DNA from: an uncultured Eubacteriales bacterium
GTDB taxonomy: Bacteria > Bacillota > Clostridia > Christensenellales > UBA1242
DNA length: 27,969 nucleotides
Assembly (NCBI GenBank): GCA_948787875.1
Contig: CAQFKO010000011.1
Span: forward strand, 1 to 27,969
Direction of reading: 5' to 3'
Part shown: positions 7,380 to 16,531 of the stretch, piece by piece
Numbering within the stretch: position 1 is the first letter of the stretch
Layout of the letters: every line of letters starts with the position of its first letter
Notes under the pieces: model-generated
The model's database searches: none
What the model was told of the DNA's origin: nothing
What the model saw: only the letters and a program-made list of their open reading frames with translations
Position numbers and translations under genes: made by a program

Positions 7380-8846
7380 ATGGATTCAGAGGATAAAAGT
7401 TTGAAGGGTAAATTAAAACAAGAGTTTGTTGGGAGTTTTGAGGGATTAAAATCCGGAGCACTAAAAGACAAGTGGTTCATTTTTTCACTTGCGGCATTAA
7501 CCATAGTTTTTGTTTTGGCTATGTTTTTTGAATGGGCAATATTTATTGCCGGATTAATGATGTGCCTTATTGCAATTTTTTTTGATTTTGAAAAAACTTT
7601 GGCTCTGTTTTTGTATAGTTATTCATTTTATGGTGTGTTTTTGCACATAGAAATTTTTACCAGAGAAATGAATTTAAATGTTTATTTCTTTTCGTTAATG
7701 TTTTTAATTTGTGCTTTTAAATATTTGATTGATGTTTTTAAACTAAAAAAAGAATTAAACTACAAACTGATTTTGGTCATAATGCTTATTTTTGCATATA
7801 TCTATTTTCCAATTCACAAGGTAGGAATAAGCCTTACTATTCAATATTTGGTTATATTTGCTGTATTTTATCTTTTGATTGAAAGAAAAAATGAAATCAG
7901 CATAAAAACTTTGGTTTTGTATGCTTCAATGGGTTTGATTATTTCTAGTTTTATTTCTTATTTAGCCCCACTGTCTGAAAGAATGCCTTCGATTTTGGCA
8001 AAGTATGTAAACTTCGGAGTTGTAAAATTTCAGGGCTTGTTTATTAATCCAAATGGCTATGCGGTTTATATAAACTTGTTGTTGCCGTTTGTAGTTTATT
8101 ATTGCTTGCAAAGAAAGGGAGCTTTTTGGTTTGTTCCGCTAACCATTTTAACCAGCTTTGCTTACATGACATTATCAAGAAATTATTTGATTTGCGTTAT
8201 AATTATTTTGGCATATTATTTGATTTCTGTTTGCATAAGAAAAGACAAAAGAATGTTAATTGGGCTTGGCATAGTTGCTGTTATATTGCTTTTTGTTTGT
8301 GTTTGCGAACAAAACAACACAAAAGTTTATCTTGCAAGATTTGGCTTTATATCTACCGAATCGATAACTCCTTCTGTTGATAATGATATAAATATTGCTC
8401 CTGACAATTCTAATGAATTGTGGATAGACGGCACACCGCTAGATCCCGGCAGAGTAGGAATTTGGAAAAGATATTTAAAAGATTTTGCCTCTTCACCGAT
8501 TAACATTGTTTTTGGTGCGGGAATGGCTGCCGAATTATTGGGTATTGACTGTCACAACTTTTATTTGCAATATCTTTGGAGATTCGGAATATTGGGCGTG
8601 CTGTTGTTGCTTTTTACCATTTTGCCTATTCTTTTAAAACTTATAAAAAATATAAAATCAGACAAAGTTAATTTGTTTGTGCTGGTTTTCTTGTTTGTTC
8701 TTAGCATTGAAGCAATTTTTATAGATTATTTGACTTTGATTTGTTTGATTCTGCTTATAACTTCTTGTGAAGGGAGTTTGCGAAAAAAAGAAAAAAAATT
8801 TTGTAAAGACTTAACAAGAATAAATTATTTTGGAGGATTATTATGA
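7380..8846 (+). CDS. O-antigen ligase/polymerase (Wzy-like) membrane protein
   Basis: A 488-aa polytopic membrane protein with roughly 10-12 hydrophobic segments. A large polar loop near residues 320-370 (after the ...CEQNNTKVYLARFG segment) should be outside the cell. The loop is followed by the HNFYLQYLWRFGILGVLL signature (about 389-406) typical of the O-antigen ligase/polymerase superfamily. The role inferred from context is polymerisation of lipid-linked repeat units at the outer face of the membrane. The SD before ATG 7380 is weak. The stop TGA overlaps the wecB start (ATGA, 8843-8846), implying translational coupling; the wecB SD lies inside this gene. It is the only TGA stop among intact genes in the window. 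Confidence 0.85.
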   Translation: MDSEDKSLKGKLKQEFVGSFEGLKSGALKDKWFIFSLAALTIVFVLAMFFEWAIFIAGLMMCLIAIFFDFEKTLALFLYSYSFYGVFLHIEIFTREMNLNVYFFSLMFLICAFKYLIDVFKLKKELNYKLILVIMLIFAYIYFPIHKVGISLTIQYLVIFAVFYLLIERKNEISIKTLVLYASMGLIISSFISYLAPLSERMPSILAKYVNFGVVKFQGLFINPNGYAVYINLLLPFVVYYCLQRKGAFWFVPLTILTSFAYMTLSRNYLICVIIILAYYLISVCIRKDKRMLIGLGIVAVILLFVCVCEQNNTKVYLARFGFISTESITPSVDNDINIAPDNSNELWIDGTPLDPGRVGIWKRYLKDFASSPINIVFGAGMAAELLGIDCHNFYLQYLWRFGILGVLLLLFTILPILLKLIKNIKSDKVNLFVLVFLFVLSIEAIFIDYLTLICLILLITSCEGSLRKKEKKFCKDLTRINYFGGLL

Positions 8847-9940
8847 AAAAAGTTATGCTTGTTTTCGGAACAAGACCCGAAGCTATAAAGATGTGTCCGC
8901 TTGTAAAAGAACTTAAATCCAGAAAAAACATTCAGACTGTTGTTTGCGTTTCGGGGCAACACAGAGAAATGCTTCACCAAGTTTTGAATGTATTTGATGT
9001 TAAGCCTGATTATGACCTTGACATCATGAAAGACAAACAAAGTTTGTTTGATGTTACCATTAATATTTTGGAACGAATCAAAGCGGTTTTGGAAAAAGAA
9101 ATGCCTAATGTTGTTTTGGTTCATGGTGATACTTCAACAACTTTTGTTACCGCTCTTGCATGTTTTTATTTGCATATTCCTGTGGGGCATGTTGAAGCCG
9201 GATTAAGAACTTATAATCTTGATTCTCCGTTTCCGGAAGAGTTTAACAGACAGGCGGTTTCTATTGTAAGTCAGTTTAATTTTGCTCCAACCGAACTCTC
9301 TAAGAAAAATCTTTTAAACGAACAAAGAGACGAAGACAAAATTTTTGTTACGGGAAACACCGCAATAGATGCTCTTAAAACAACCGTAAAAAATGATTAC
9401 TTTCACCCTGAGCTTGATTGGGCAAAAGGTTCAAAGCTTATTATGCTTACGGCACATAGGCGTGAAAATCTTGGCGAACCTATGAAAAATATGTTCAGAG
9501 CCATAAAAAGAATTGTTAATGAGCATAGTGATGTTAAGGTTATTTATCCTATTCACATGAATCCGATTGTTCGCGCTACGGCAAACGAAATTTTGGGCAA
9601 TGACGAAAGAATAAGAATTATTGAGCCGTTGGAAGTTATTGATTTTCATAACTTTTTGGCTAAAAGCTATTTGATTTTAACCGACAGCGGAGGTATTCAA
9701 GAAGAAGCCCCTTCACTCGGAAAGCCCGTGCTTGTTATGAGAGATACTACCGAGCGTCCTGAGGGAATTGAGGCAGGAACACTTAAACTTGTTGGAACTG
9801 ATGAAGAAACAATTTATAAATACTTTAAGCTTTTGCTTGAAGACGAAAATGAATATAAAAAAATGAGCAAAGCCCAAAATCCATATGGTGACGGTTTTGC
9901 CAGCAAAAGGATTGCAGATATACTTGAAGAAAAATTATAA
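8843..9940 (+). CDS. wecB: UDP-N-acetylglucosamine 2-epimerase (non-hydrolysing)
   Basis: The product interconverts UDP-GlcNAc and UDP-ManNAc in the cytoplasm, supplying ManNAc-type donors for capsule or wall polymers. The 365-aa length is standard. Signatures: FGTRPEAIKMCPL (8-20, with Arg11 and Lys16), HGDTSTT (94-100, Asp96), GHVEAGLRT (115-123, Glu118), FPEEFNR (130-136, Glu132), TAHRRENLGEP (203-213, His205) and LTDSGGIQEEAPSLGKP near 275-295. Each key residue is one position after the E. coli WecB numbering I recall, except His205 (E. coli His213). ATG 8843 has a GGAGG SD and overlaps the upstream stop by 4 nt. No dehydrogenase (wecC) is present in the window, so ManNAc rather than ManNAcA may be the sugar used. 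Confidence 0.97.
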   Translation: MKKVMLVFGTRPEAIKMCPLVKELKSRKNIQTVVCVSGQHREMLHQVLNVFDVKPDYDLDIMKDKQSLFDVTINILERIKAVLEKEMPNVVLVHGDTSTTFVTALACFYLHIPVGHVEAGLRTYNLDSPFPEEFNRQAVSIVSQFNFAPTELSKKNLLNEQRDEDKIFVTGNTAIDALKTTVKNDYFHPELDWAKGSKLIMLTAHRRENLGEPMKNMFRAIKRIVNEHSDVKVIYPIHMNPIVRATANEILGNDERIRIIEPLEVIDFHNFLAKSYLILTDSGGIQEEAPSLGKPVLVMRDTTERPEGIEAGTLKLVGTDEETIYKYFKLLLEDENEYKKMSKAQNPYGDGFASKRIADILEEKL

Positions 9941-9951
9941 GGATAAATTTT

Positions 9952-11067
9952 ATGGAAAACAAAAATGTAGTCATTCTTCGTTCTACGGGGATTATTGAGG
10001 ATTCAAGAACAATAAAATTAGCTACAAAACTTTGTGAACTTGATTTTAATGTAACCATTCTCGGTTGGGACAGACGAAATGAATATGACGAAGAAATGAT
10101 TATTGACCTCAATCAAAAATCCGCAAAAATAAAATTTTTCAAGCTTCCATGCTCTTATGGCGGAGGACTGAAAAATTTGTTTAAAATGATGAAATTTCAC
10201 AAGTGGTTAAAAAGGCAAGTAAAAACTTTTCCCGTTGGCACAATTGTTCATGCTTGCGATTATGATACCGCTAAGCCGGTTTACAAACTTTGCAAAAACA
10301 AATACAAATTAATTTATGATGTTTTTGACTTTTATTCCGATACACATAGTCTGCCTTTTATGTTAGACAAAATTATAAAGAAATCGGAACTTAGCATTAT
10401 TAACAGTGCTGATTGCACGGTTATTTGCACTGAACAAAGAGTAAGACAAATTGCGGGCTCAAATCCAAAAAAGCTGGCAATAATTCACAACACTCCAAAT
10501 ATAGACGAAAGCTCTAATAAAGTTAAATTTAACGAAAGGCTAAAAATTTGTTTTATCGGTGCACTAAATAAAGACAGATTGCTTGAAGAAATCGCAGACG
10601 AAATTCCTAATCATGCTGGTTATGATTACGTGTTTGGCGGACTTGGCGTTTTTGAAGATAAGTTCAAAAAACTTTCGGAGACTTATGAAAATGTTAAGTT
10701 TTTGGGCAAGCTTTCTTACAAAGAGGTGCTTGAAGCGGAAAAAGATTGCGATATTTTGTTTGCAACCTATAATCCCGTTATTTTGAATCACAAATACAGC
10801 GCTCCTAACAAGTTTTATGAGGCGGGGGCTTTAAAAAAGCCAATCATTGTTTGCAAAAACACAGGCATTGACGAAATCGTAAAAGAGCATAAAACAGGCA
10901 TGATTATAAATTATTCGGCAAAGGCATTTTTTGACTGCGTAGATAAGCTTGACAGAGACAGAGAGCTTTTGACCGAACTTGCGGAAAACGGCAACAAGGC
11001 ATACAAAGAACTTTTTTCTTGGGAAATTATGGAAAAAAGAATTGAAGAAATTTATCGCGAACTTTAA
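9952..11067 (+). CDS. GT4-like glycosyltransferase
   Basis: A 371-aa GT-B fold glycosyltransferase. The N-terminal half has VVILRSTGIIEDSRTIKLA and TILGWDRRNEY; a central VHACDYDTAKP stretch lies at the domain interface. The C-terminal half has LKICFIGALNKDRLLEEI, VKFLGKLSYKEVLEAEKDCDILFATYNP and APNKFYEAGALKKPIIV, where a conserved glutamate (FYEAGA) sits in the place of the donor-binding EX7E region. This pattern matches GT4-type enzymes of polysaccharide clusters. ATG 9952 has an AAGGA SD 11 nt after wecB, so co-translation is likely. The donor could be UDP-ManNAc from the neighbouring epimerase, but that is only inference from context. Confidence 0.88.
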   Translation: MENKNVVILRSTGIIEDSRTIKLATKLCELDFNVTILGWDRRNEYDEEMIIDLNQKSAKIKFFKLPCSYGGGLKNLFKMMKFHKWLKRQVKTFPVGTIVHACDYDTAKPVYKLCKNKYKLIYDVFDFYSDTHSLPFMLDKIIKKSELSIINSADCTVICTEQRVRQIAGSNPKKLAIIHNTPNIDESSNKVKFNERLKICFIGALNKDRLLEEIADEIPNHAGYDYVFGGLGVFEDKFKKLSETYENVKFLGKLSYKEVLEAEKDCDILFATYNPVILNHKYSAPNKFYEAGALKKPIIVCKNTGIDEIVKEHKTGMIINYSAKAFFDCVDKLDRDRELLTELAENGNKAYKELFSWEIMEKRIEEIYREL

Positions 11068-11108
11068 TTCATTTTGTTTGGTGGGATAATTTATTTAAAG
11101 GAGCAACA

Positions 11109-12065
11109 ATGTTAAATTCAGTTACACTTATAATACCCGTTTACAAAGCTGAAAAGTTTTTGGACAGATGCGTCAGCAGTGCCGTTAACCAAACTTACAA
11201 AAATTTGGATATTATTTTAGTTGATGACGGAAGCCCCGATAATAGTCCCTCAATGTGTGACGAGTGGGCAAAAAAAGATAAGAGAATAAGAGTTATTCAC
11301 AAGTCTAACAGCGGTGTTAGCGATGCCAGAAATACGGGCATCAACAATGCAAAGGGCGAGTTTGTTTGTTTTGTTGACAGCGACGATTTTATTGAAAACA
11401 ACTATGTTGAATTGATGTTAAACAAACAAAAAGAGTCTGATGCCGATTTGGTTTTTTGTAAAATCAAAAAGATTGACGAAAACGGAAATATTTGTGAACT
11501 ATACAAGAATGAAAACATGAATGGTTTTTTAAATAATCCAACACTTGACAATTTTTTTAATTCAAATATAACAATGTCGGCTTCTAGAATTTTGGTTAAA
11601 ACAAACTTAGCAAAAAAAACTCTTTTTGATACCGAATTAAAAAGCGGTGAAGATTTGAACTTTTTGTTGAAGCTTATTGTTAACAATGCGAAGTTTGACA
11701 GCGTAGACGAATATTTATATATTTATTATAAAAATAGCGAATCTGTTACTCAAACAAAAAATCTCGAAACAATAAAGGTTCAGTATTTTGGTGCAAAAAA
11801 GAATTCTGATTTGCTCAAAAATAATGGGTTTGAAAATATTGCACTTTGTTATGAGTTTGAGGTTTGCATACATTTGGCGGTTTGTTCGCTGTTTGTTGAA
11901 AATGCAAAAGAGTATGTTAACATATTTAACAGCAAAATGCATTACAAGACCTATTTAAAGCAAAAAAGACCGCTTGGTTTGAAAAAAAGATTACTTGCAT
12001 TTTTGGTATACCACAATATGTTCAGATGTATGAAAATTTTGTTTAAGCTAAAACATAAAGTTTAA
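11109..12065 (+). CDS. GT2-family glycosyltransferase
   Basis: A 318-aa GT-A fold family 2 glycosyltransferase. It begins VTLIIPVYKAEKFLDRCV, has VDDGSPDNS (Asp39-Asp40), the acceptor-side SGVSDARNTGI and a DSDD metal-binding motif at 90-93. The C-terminal third is rich in hydrophobic and basic residues (HLAVCSLF, then KRPLGLKKRLLAFLVYH), a usual membrane-contact tail in this group. ATG 11109 is preceded by AAAGGAG. It follows the GT4 gene by 41 nt with no terminator between. It should add a sugar to the repeat unit; specificity cannot be read. Confidence 0.93.
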   Translation: MLNSVTLIIPVYKAEKFLDRCVSSAVNQTYKNLDIILVDDGSPDNSPSMCDEWAKKDKRIRVIHKSNSGVSDARNTGINNAKGEFVCFVDSDDFIENNYVELMLNKQKESDADLVFCKIKKIDENGNICELYKNENMNGFLNNPTLDNFFNSNITMSASRILVKTNLAKKTLFDTELKSGEDLNFLLKLIVNNAKFDSVDEYLYIYYKNSESVTQTKNLETIKVQYFGAKKNSDLLKNNGFENIALCYEFEVCIHLAVCSLFVENAKEYVNIFNSKMHYKTYLKQKRPLGLKKRLLAFLVYHNMFRCMKILFKLKHKV

Positions 12066-12104
12066 AAAATTTTACAAATATAAAATAAATTTTTGGAGAG
12101 GATT

Positions 12105-13763
12105 ATGAAAAGAGTTTTAATAGGGGGGCCTGTTAGGCAAAGACCAAATATTTTGAAAGAATTTTTAAAGTCTTTGGAAGAGGTTGACAAATCCGATTTA
12201 GAGGTTGATTATTTTTTTGTTGACGATAACAATGACAGCAAATCAAGTGATCTTTTGGAAAAATTTTCAAAAAAATATAATATGATTTTGAAAAAGGCAA
12301 AAGATTATGCTTTTTTATCAACTTCTGATTATGTTTGCGACGACAAGTCCACTCACATTTGGAAAAAAGATTTAATCAAAAAAATCACCTTGTTCAAAAA
12401 TGATATTATTGATTATGCAAGAGTGCAAAAATATGATTATCTGTTTTTTATTGATTCAGATATTGTTTTAAACAGGCAAACTATTAAGCACTTGATGTCA
12501 AGAAAGGTTGATATTGTTTCCAATGTATTTTGGACTCAGTGGTATACGGGAATGCCCTTAGAGCCTCAGGTTTGGTTGCAAGATGTTTGGTCATGTTTTA
12601 TTAATGATTGGGACAACCCTTTGAATAAAAACGGAAAAGTTAGGCAAAAACTCAACTTTTTTACAAAACTAAGATTTCCTGGAATATATGAAGTGGGCGG
12701 GCTTGGTGCTTGCACGTTGATTTCAAAAAATGCTTTGGCCAAGGGTGTAAGTTTTGCACTTTTGGATAATATTTCTTTTTGGGGCGAAGACAGGCATTTT
12801 TGCGTTAGAGCAAAGGCTCTTGGGTTAAAGCTTTATGTTGATACTGTTTATCCAGCTTATCATATTTATAGAGAAGAATATTTAAACAGGGTTGACGAGT
12901 TTAAAAAAGAGGGCTTTAAGTTTGATATGTGTCAAACAAACGGCAAGGTTAAGGGATTAAAGGGAAAACTCGGCTTTTTGAAAAAAAGAATTATTGAAGA
13001 GTTAAAGTTTTATATAAGGTCAAGGCAAAAGGCAAAGTTTGAAAAGAAAAGAGTAAAAAACAATAACAAAATTGTTTTGTCGATGACAGTTCATAATGAG
13101 TCGGGCAGATATTTGGAAAGTGTTTTAAAACAGGCTGCTAAGTGCGTTGACGAGGTTGTTATTATTGACGATGCTTCTACTGACAACACTGTTGAAATAT
13201 GTGAAGAAATTTTGAAAAACATTCCTCACAGAATTATCAAAAACAAAAAGTCAATGTTTAAAAACGAATATAAGCTTAGAACAAAACAATGGAAAGAAAC
13301 CTTAAAACAAAAACCGGGTTGGATTTTAAATCTTGATGCCGATGAAGTTTTGGAAGATGGTTTTGAAAAAATGATTCGCGAAATTGTTAAGATTGATTAT
13401 GTTGATTTATATAATTTTAAACTTTTTGATATGTGGAACGAAACTGAATACAGAGACGACAATCTTTGGAATGCGCACACAAGATATATGCCGTTTATGG
13501 TTAGGTATCAGCCAAAGTTTAAATATAAGTTTAAAAAGTCAAAGCAACATTGTGGAAGATTGCCTAAAAACATTTATCGTTTAACGGGAATAGACTTTGA
13601 TTTAAGAATAAAGCATTTCGGTTGGGCAAGAGAAGAGGACAGAAAGTCTAAATATGAACGCTATATGAAGCTTGACAAAGACGGCAAGTGCGGAAGTTTG
13701 GAGCAATATAAATCTATTTTAGACAAAAATCCGAATTTAAAGAAGTTTGAAGATGGAAAATAA
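12105..13763 (+). CDS. Tandem glycosyltransferase with two GT-A domains
   Basis: A 552-aa fusion of two GT2-like catalytic domains. The N-terminal domain (about 1-280) starts VLIGGPVRQRP, has FVDDNND (38-44), a DSD metal motif at 117-119 (YLFFIDSDIV) and a conserved WGEDRHFCVRA (226-236), which places a probable catalytic Glu/Asp pair. A basic linker (about 290-320) leads to a second domain starting KIVLSMTVHNESGRYLESVL, with VVIIDDASTDNT (351-362) and LDADE (410-414). The frame can be extended to a TTG at 12093, but ATG 12105 follows a GGAGAGG SD, so I use it. It overlaps the flippase start by 11 nt. Two active sites suggest it adds two successive sugars, or the same sugar twice; this is inference. 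Confidence 0.88.
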   Translation: MKRVLIGGPVRQRPNILKEFLKSLEEVDKSDLEVDYFFVDDNNDSKSSDLLEKFSKKYNMILKKAKDYAFLSTSDYVCDDKSTHIWKKDLIKKITLFKNDIIDYARVQKYDYLFFIDSDIVLNRQTIKHLMSRKVDIVSNVFWTQWYTGMPLEPQVWLQDVWSCFINDWDNPLNKNGKVRQKLNFFTKLRFPGIYEVGGLGACTLISKNALAKGVSFALLDNISFWGEDRHFCVRAKALGLKLYVDTVYPAYHIYREEYLNRVDEFKKEGFKFDMCQTNGKVKGLKGKLGFLKKRIIEELKFYIRSRQKAKFEKKRVKNNNKIVLSMTVHNESGRYLESVLKQAAKCVDEVVIIDDASTDNTVEICEEILKNIPHRIIKNKKSMFKNEYKLRTKQWKETLKQKPGWILNLDADEVLEDGFEKMIREIVKIDYVDLYNFKLFDMWNETEYRDDNLWNAHTRYMPFMVRYQPKFKYKFKKSKQHCGRLPKNIYRLTGIDFDLRIKHFGWAREEDRKSKYERYMKLDKDGKCGSLEQYKSILDKNPNLKKFEDGK

Positions 13764-15420
13764 GGGAAGAAAAGAAAATATTATAAGAAACACCAAGTTC
13801 AGTGCTGCAAGAACACTTTTGCAGTATATTTTGCAGTTCGCTTTAAGAACTGTTATGATTTATGTGCTTGGACAAGAATATCTTGGAATAAACGGTCTTT
13901 TCTTTAATATTATAGGTTGTCTTAGCATTGTTGAACTTGGAATGGGCTCGGCAATTGTTTTTTCAATGTATAAGCCTGTGGCTAGCGGCGATATTGAAAA
14001 AGTAAAAAGTTTGCACAACCTTTACAAAAAATTGTATTTGATTATTTGCGCCATTATTGCTGTTATTGGTGTTGCGATTATTCCTCTGCTTCCAAGGCTT
14101 ATTAAAAGTGGAACGCCCGAAGATGTTAATATTTATGTTATTTATAGCATAATTTTGTTCGATACTTTGATTGGCTATTTAACGGCGCACAAAAGGTCTT
14201 TGCTTTTTGCTTATCAAAGAAATGATATTGAAAGCAAAGTAAGAATGATAAATTTGATTTTATTATATTCTTCACAAATTTGCCTATTGCTTCTTACCAA
14301 AAATTATTATTCTTATATTATTTGTTCACCTATTTTTACAATAATAGAAAATGTTATTATTGTTGCTTGGGCAAGAAAGTTGTTGCCTGATATTAAGGGA
14401 ACGGCTAGTCCACTAGACAAAGAAACAAAAAAAGAAATCACAAAAAATGTTTGTGCATTAAGTTTTCACCAAGTCGGCGGAGTGCTTGTGCTATCAACTG
14501 ACAATATTATAATGTCTTCAATGCTTGGGCTTGCGATTCTTGGTGTTTATTCAAATTACAGCTCTATAATAGTTTCAATAACCGCTTGTGTTACTTTGAT
14601 AACCTCAACTGCTCAAAGCAGTGTGGGAAATTTGATTGCGTCAGAGAGCAAGGAATACGTTTTGAGCAAATATTATAGCTTTAACTTTATAATGTCTTGG
14701 ATCGCCGGTTTTTGCGCAATATGTTTGCTTACTTTGCTAAATCCGTTTGTCTTGATTTGGACAAAAAGTTATGACTATATTTTTGGAATTGAGATTGTTT
14801 TGGTTTTAATTATCAACTTTTATATTTCAACCTCAACCTCTTTGACAAATATTTTCAAAACAGCCGCAGGGCTTATGAAATATGATGTTTGGAAGCCTCT
14901 TGTTCAAGGCATTACAAACATTGTTGCGTCTTTGGTTTTAACTCATTTCTTGGGTGCAATCGGCATCTTTTTGGGCACATTGATAAGCTATATTTCTGCA
15001 CCGATTTGGTCTGAGCCATTTATTTTGTTTAAATATTATTTTAACAAAAAAACAACGGGTTATTGGGCAAGATATATTTATTATTTGCTGATTACTATTG
15101 TGGCAGGGGCAATAACATACTTTATTTGTTATCTTATGCCTTTTGAAGGAATTTGGTGGTTTGTTTTAAAATGCGTTGTTTGCTTGATTGTTCCTAATGT
15201 GATTTTTGTGCTTGCATTTTTGCCTTTAAAGGAATTTAAAGAAAGTGTTAAGCTTTTAAAAGAAATTTTGAGAAAGATGTTCAGAAGAAAGAAAGCGGAA
15301 GTTTTGGAAACACAATCTGAGAAAGTTTTGGAAAGTGAAGAAAAAAGCGACGCAGAATCTGAAATCGAAAGTGAAGAAAGTTCAGCTTTGAGAGAAGAAA
15401 ATGGAAATATTGACAAATAA
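13753..15420 (+). CDS. Polysaccharide flippase (Wzx/PST family)
   Basis: An integral membrane protein of the MOP superfamily, PST type, about 12 hydrophobic segments over residues 10-500. It flips undecaprenyl-linked repeat units to the outer face of the membrane. The N-terminal stretch NTKFSAARTLLQYILQF and then YLGINGLFFNIIGCLSIVELG are typical of Gram-positive flippases. I start at ATG 13753 (MENKGRKENI); a TTG two codons earlier lacks support. The gene overlaps the tandem GT gene by 11 nt, pointing to coupled translation. The last 50 residues are a highly acidic, Ser/Glu-rich tail after a basic RRKK patch. This is the last gene of the locus and is followed by a terminator. Confidence 0.92.
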   Translation: MENKGRKENIIRNTKFSAARTLLQYILQFALRTVMIYVLGQEYLGINGLFFNIIGCLSIVELGMGSAIVFSMYKPVASGDIEKVKSLHNLYKKLYLIICAIIAVIGVAIIPLLPRLIKSGTPEDVNIYVIYSIILFDTLIGYLTAHKRSLLFAYQRNDIESKVRMINLILLYSSQICLLLLTKNYYSYIICSPIFTIIENVIIVAWARKLLPDIKGTASPLDKETKKEITKNVCALSFHQVGGVLVLSTDNIIMSSMLGLAILGVYSNYSSIIVSITACVTLITSTAQSSVGNLIASESKEYVLSKYYSFNFIMSWIAGFCAICLLTLLNPFVLIWTKSYDYIFGIEIVLVLIINFYISTSTSLTNIFKTAAGLMKYDVWKPLVQGITNIVASLVLTHFLGAIGIFLGTLISYISAPIWSEPFILFKYYFNKKTTGYWARYIYYLLITIVAGAITYFICYLMPFEGIWWFVLKCVVCLIVPNVIFVLAFLPLKEFKESVKLLKEILRKMFRRKKAEVLETQSEKVLESEEKSDAESEIESEESSALREENGNIDK

Positions 15421-15484
15421 TATTGCGGTTTATAAGAGCAAAGAGCGTGAGGCTGGCTTTATAGCCGAGATTAGATAATATGAA

Positions 15485-15518
15485 TAAAAAAGATTGGACT
15501 TTGTTCCGTCTTTTTTTT
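15485..15518 (+). terminator. Terminator of the polysaccharide operon
   Basis: An imperfect stem: aaaaaaga plus ttgga pairs with ttccg plus tctttttt, with G-T pairs and one mismatch, around a ctttg loop. Eight T follow (15511-15518). Confidence 0.7.
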
Positions 15519-15574
15519 GTAACAAAAAGTTATTTTTCTCATAGAATATAGTAAATCTAAAAAGGAGGAAAATA

Positions 15575-16405
15575 ATGCCAACAACAATTAACAATCAGGC
15601 AGAGGGAAAATATCAATACTCTGGTTCTAGTGCAACAAACACAGTAAACTCTAATGTTAGTTCTATTGTGCTTGAAGACGGTCAAGGTTTGACTATTGAA
15701 AAAACCGCAAACCCTTCAACCTTTCTTGCAGGCGACATCATTACCTATACTGTAAGAATAACCAACAATAGTTCTAGCTGGCTTTCGGGCGTAAGAATTA
15801 TTGATAACCTTGGCGGCGGAAATCTTGCTTATGTGGTTGGAAGCGGAAACCTTAGCACTCTTAGCACAAGCTATCCTGTTACACCGGTTGCAACCAATCC
15901 ACTTACCTTTACATTGCAAGAAATGAACCCGGGGCAAGTTATGACTCTTACCTACAAATCACAAGTTATTTTTAACTTGCCATCAACCGTAGAGTCTATC
16001 ACCAACAATGTTCAAGGTATTGGCTATACCAGCACGGGCACTATCAATGGTTTTGACAGCTCAACTATTCAAAAAAAAAATAGTGTAGGCGGCGTGTCAA
16101 TGTCTAAAAGTGCAAGTTCTACCGAAGTTTTGCCTAACGAACCTTTTAACTATTTTATCACGCTGTCTAATAATAGCAGCATGGTTGTAAATATATCTAG
16201 CATAATTGACCAACTTCCATCAAACTATGTTTTGACAGGAATAACACTTCGCATCGGTTCGGGCAGTCCTGTAACCTTGCTTCCATCAGACTATACCCTT
16301 AGCGGAAGTAACTTACTTACCGTTTCTACTGTATCTGGCGGTCAAATCACTGTTCCGGCAGGAAGCAATGCCACACTTACCTTAACAGGTCACTTTAACG
16401 GCTAA
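15575..16405 (+). CDS. DUF11 two-repeat surface-type protein
   Basis: The 276-aa product is Thr/Ser/Asn-rich, has almost no cysteine, and reads as two beta-sandwich DUF11 repeats. The first runs about 38-135 (LTIEKTANPSTFLAGDIITY, then MNPGQVMTLTYKS). The second runs about 172-276 (VSMSKSASSTEVLPNEPFNY, then VPAGSNATLTLTGHF). Each repeat starts with a Lys and contains an Asn (ITNNSS, LSNNSS), which could allow isopeptide cross-links as in related folds. No signal peptide, membrane anchor or LPXTG motif is present, although DUF11 proteins are normally surface-exposed. The start is firm: ATG 15575 follows a perfect AAAGGAGG SD. It is a single-gene unit between two terminators. How it leaves the cell, if it does, is not shown by the sequence. 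Confidence 0.85.
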   Translation: MPTTINNQAEGKYQYSGSSATNTVNSNVSSIVLEDGQGLTIEKTANPSTFLAGDIITYTVRITNNSSSWLSGVRIIDNLGGGNLAYVVGSGNLSTLSTSYPVTPVATNPLTFTLQEMNPGQVMTLTYKSQVIFNLPSTVESITNNVQGIGYTSTGTINGFDSSTIQKKNSVGGVSMSKSASSTEVLPNEPFNYFITLSNNSSMVVNISSIIDQLPSNYVLTGITLRIGSGSPVTLLPSDYTLSGSNLLTVSTVSGGQITVPAGSNATLTLTGHFNG

Positions 16406-16430
16406 AATCACGCAAATTAGTGCAAAAATA

Positions 16431-16467
16431 AAATTATCAGACTAAACTAAGTCTGATAATTTTTTTA
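16431..16467. terminator. Strong terminator, probably bidirectional
   Basis: A 13-bp perfect stem (16431-16443 with 16450-16462) and an aaacta loop. A T run follows on the plus strand. The minus strand reads T-rich as well, so it may also stop the helicase-HIT transcript. Confidence 0.93.
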
Positions 16468-16531
16468 TTATTTAAAAAATTTTAATTTGTTTTGTGAGCT
16501 ATCTTGCAAAATAGTTCAAGTGAATTTGATT

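Noticed and set aside
15401..15478. 25-codon ORF (MEILTNNIAVYK...) overlapping the end of the flippase gene
   Set aside because: Only a weak purine stretch precedes it, and it overlaps another gene by 20 nt. Its C-terminal half looks protein-like (EREAGFIAEIR) but nothing else supports translation.
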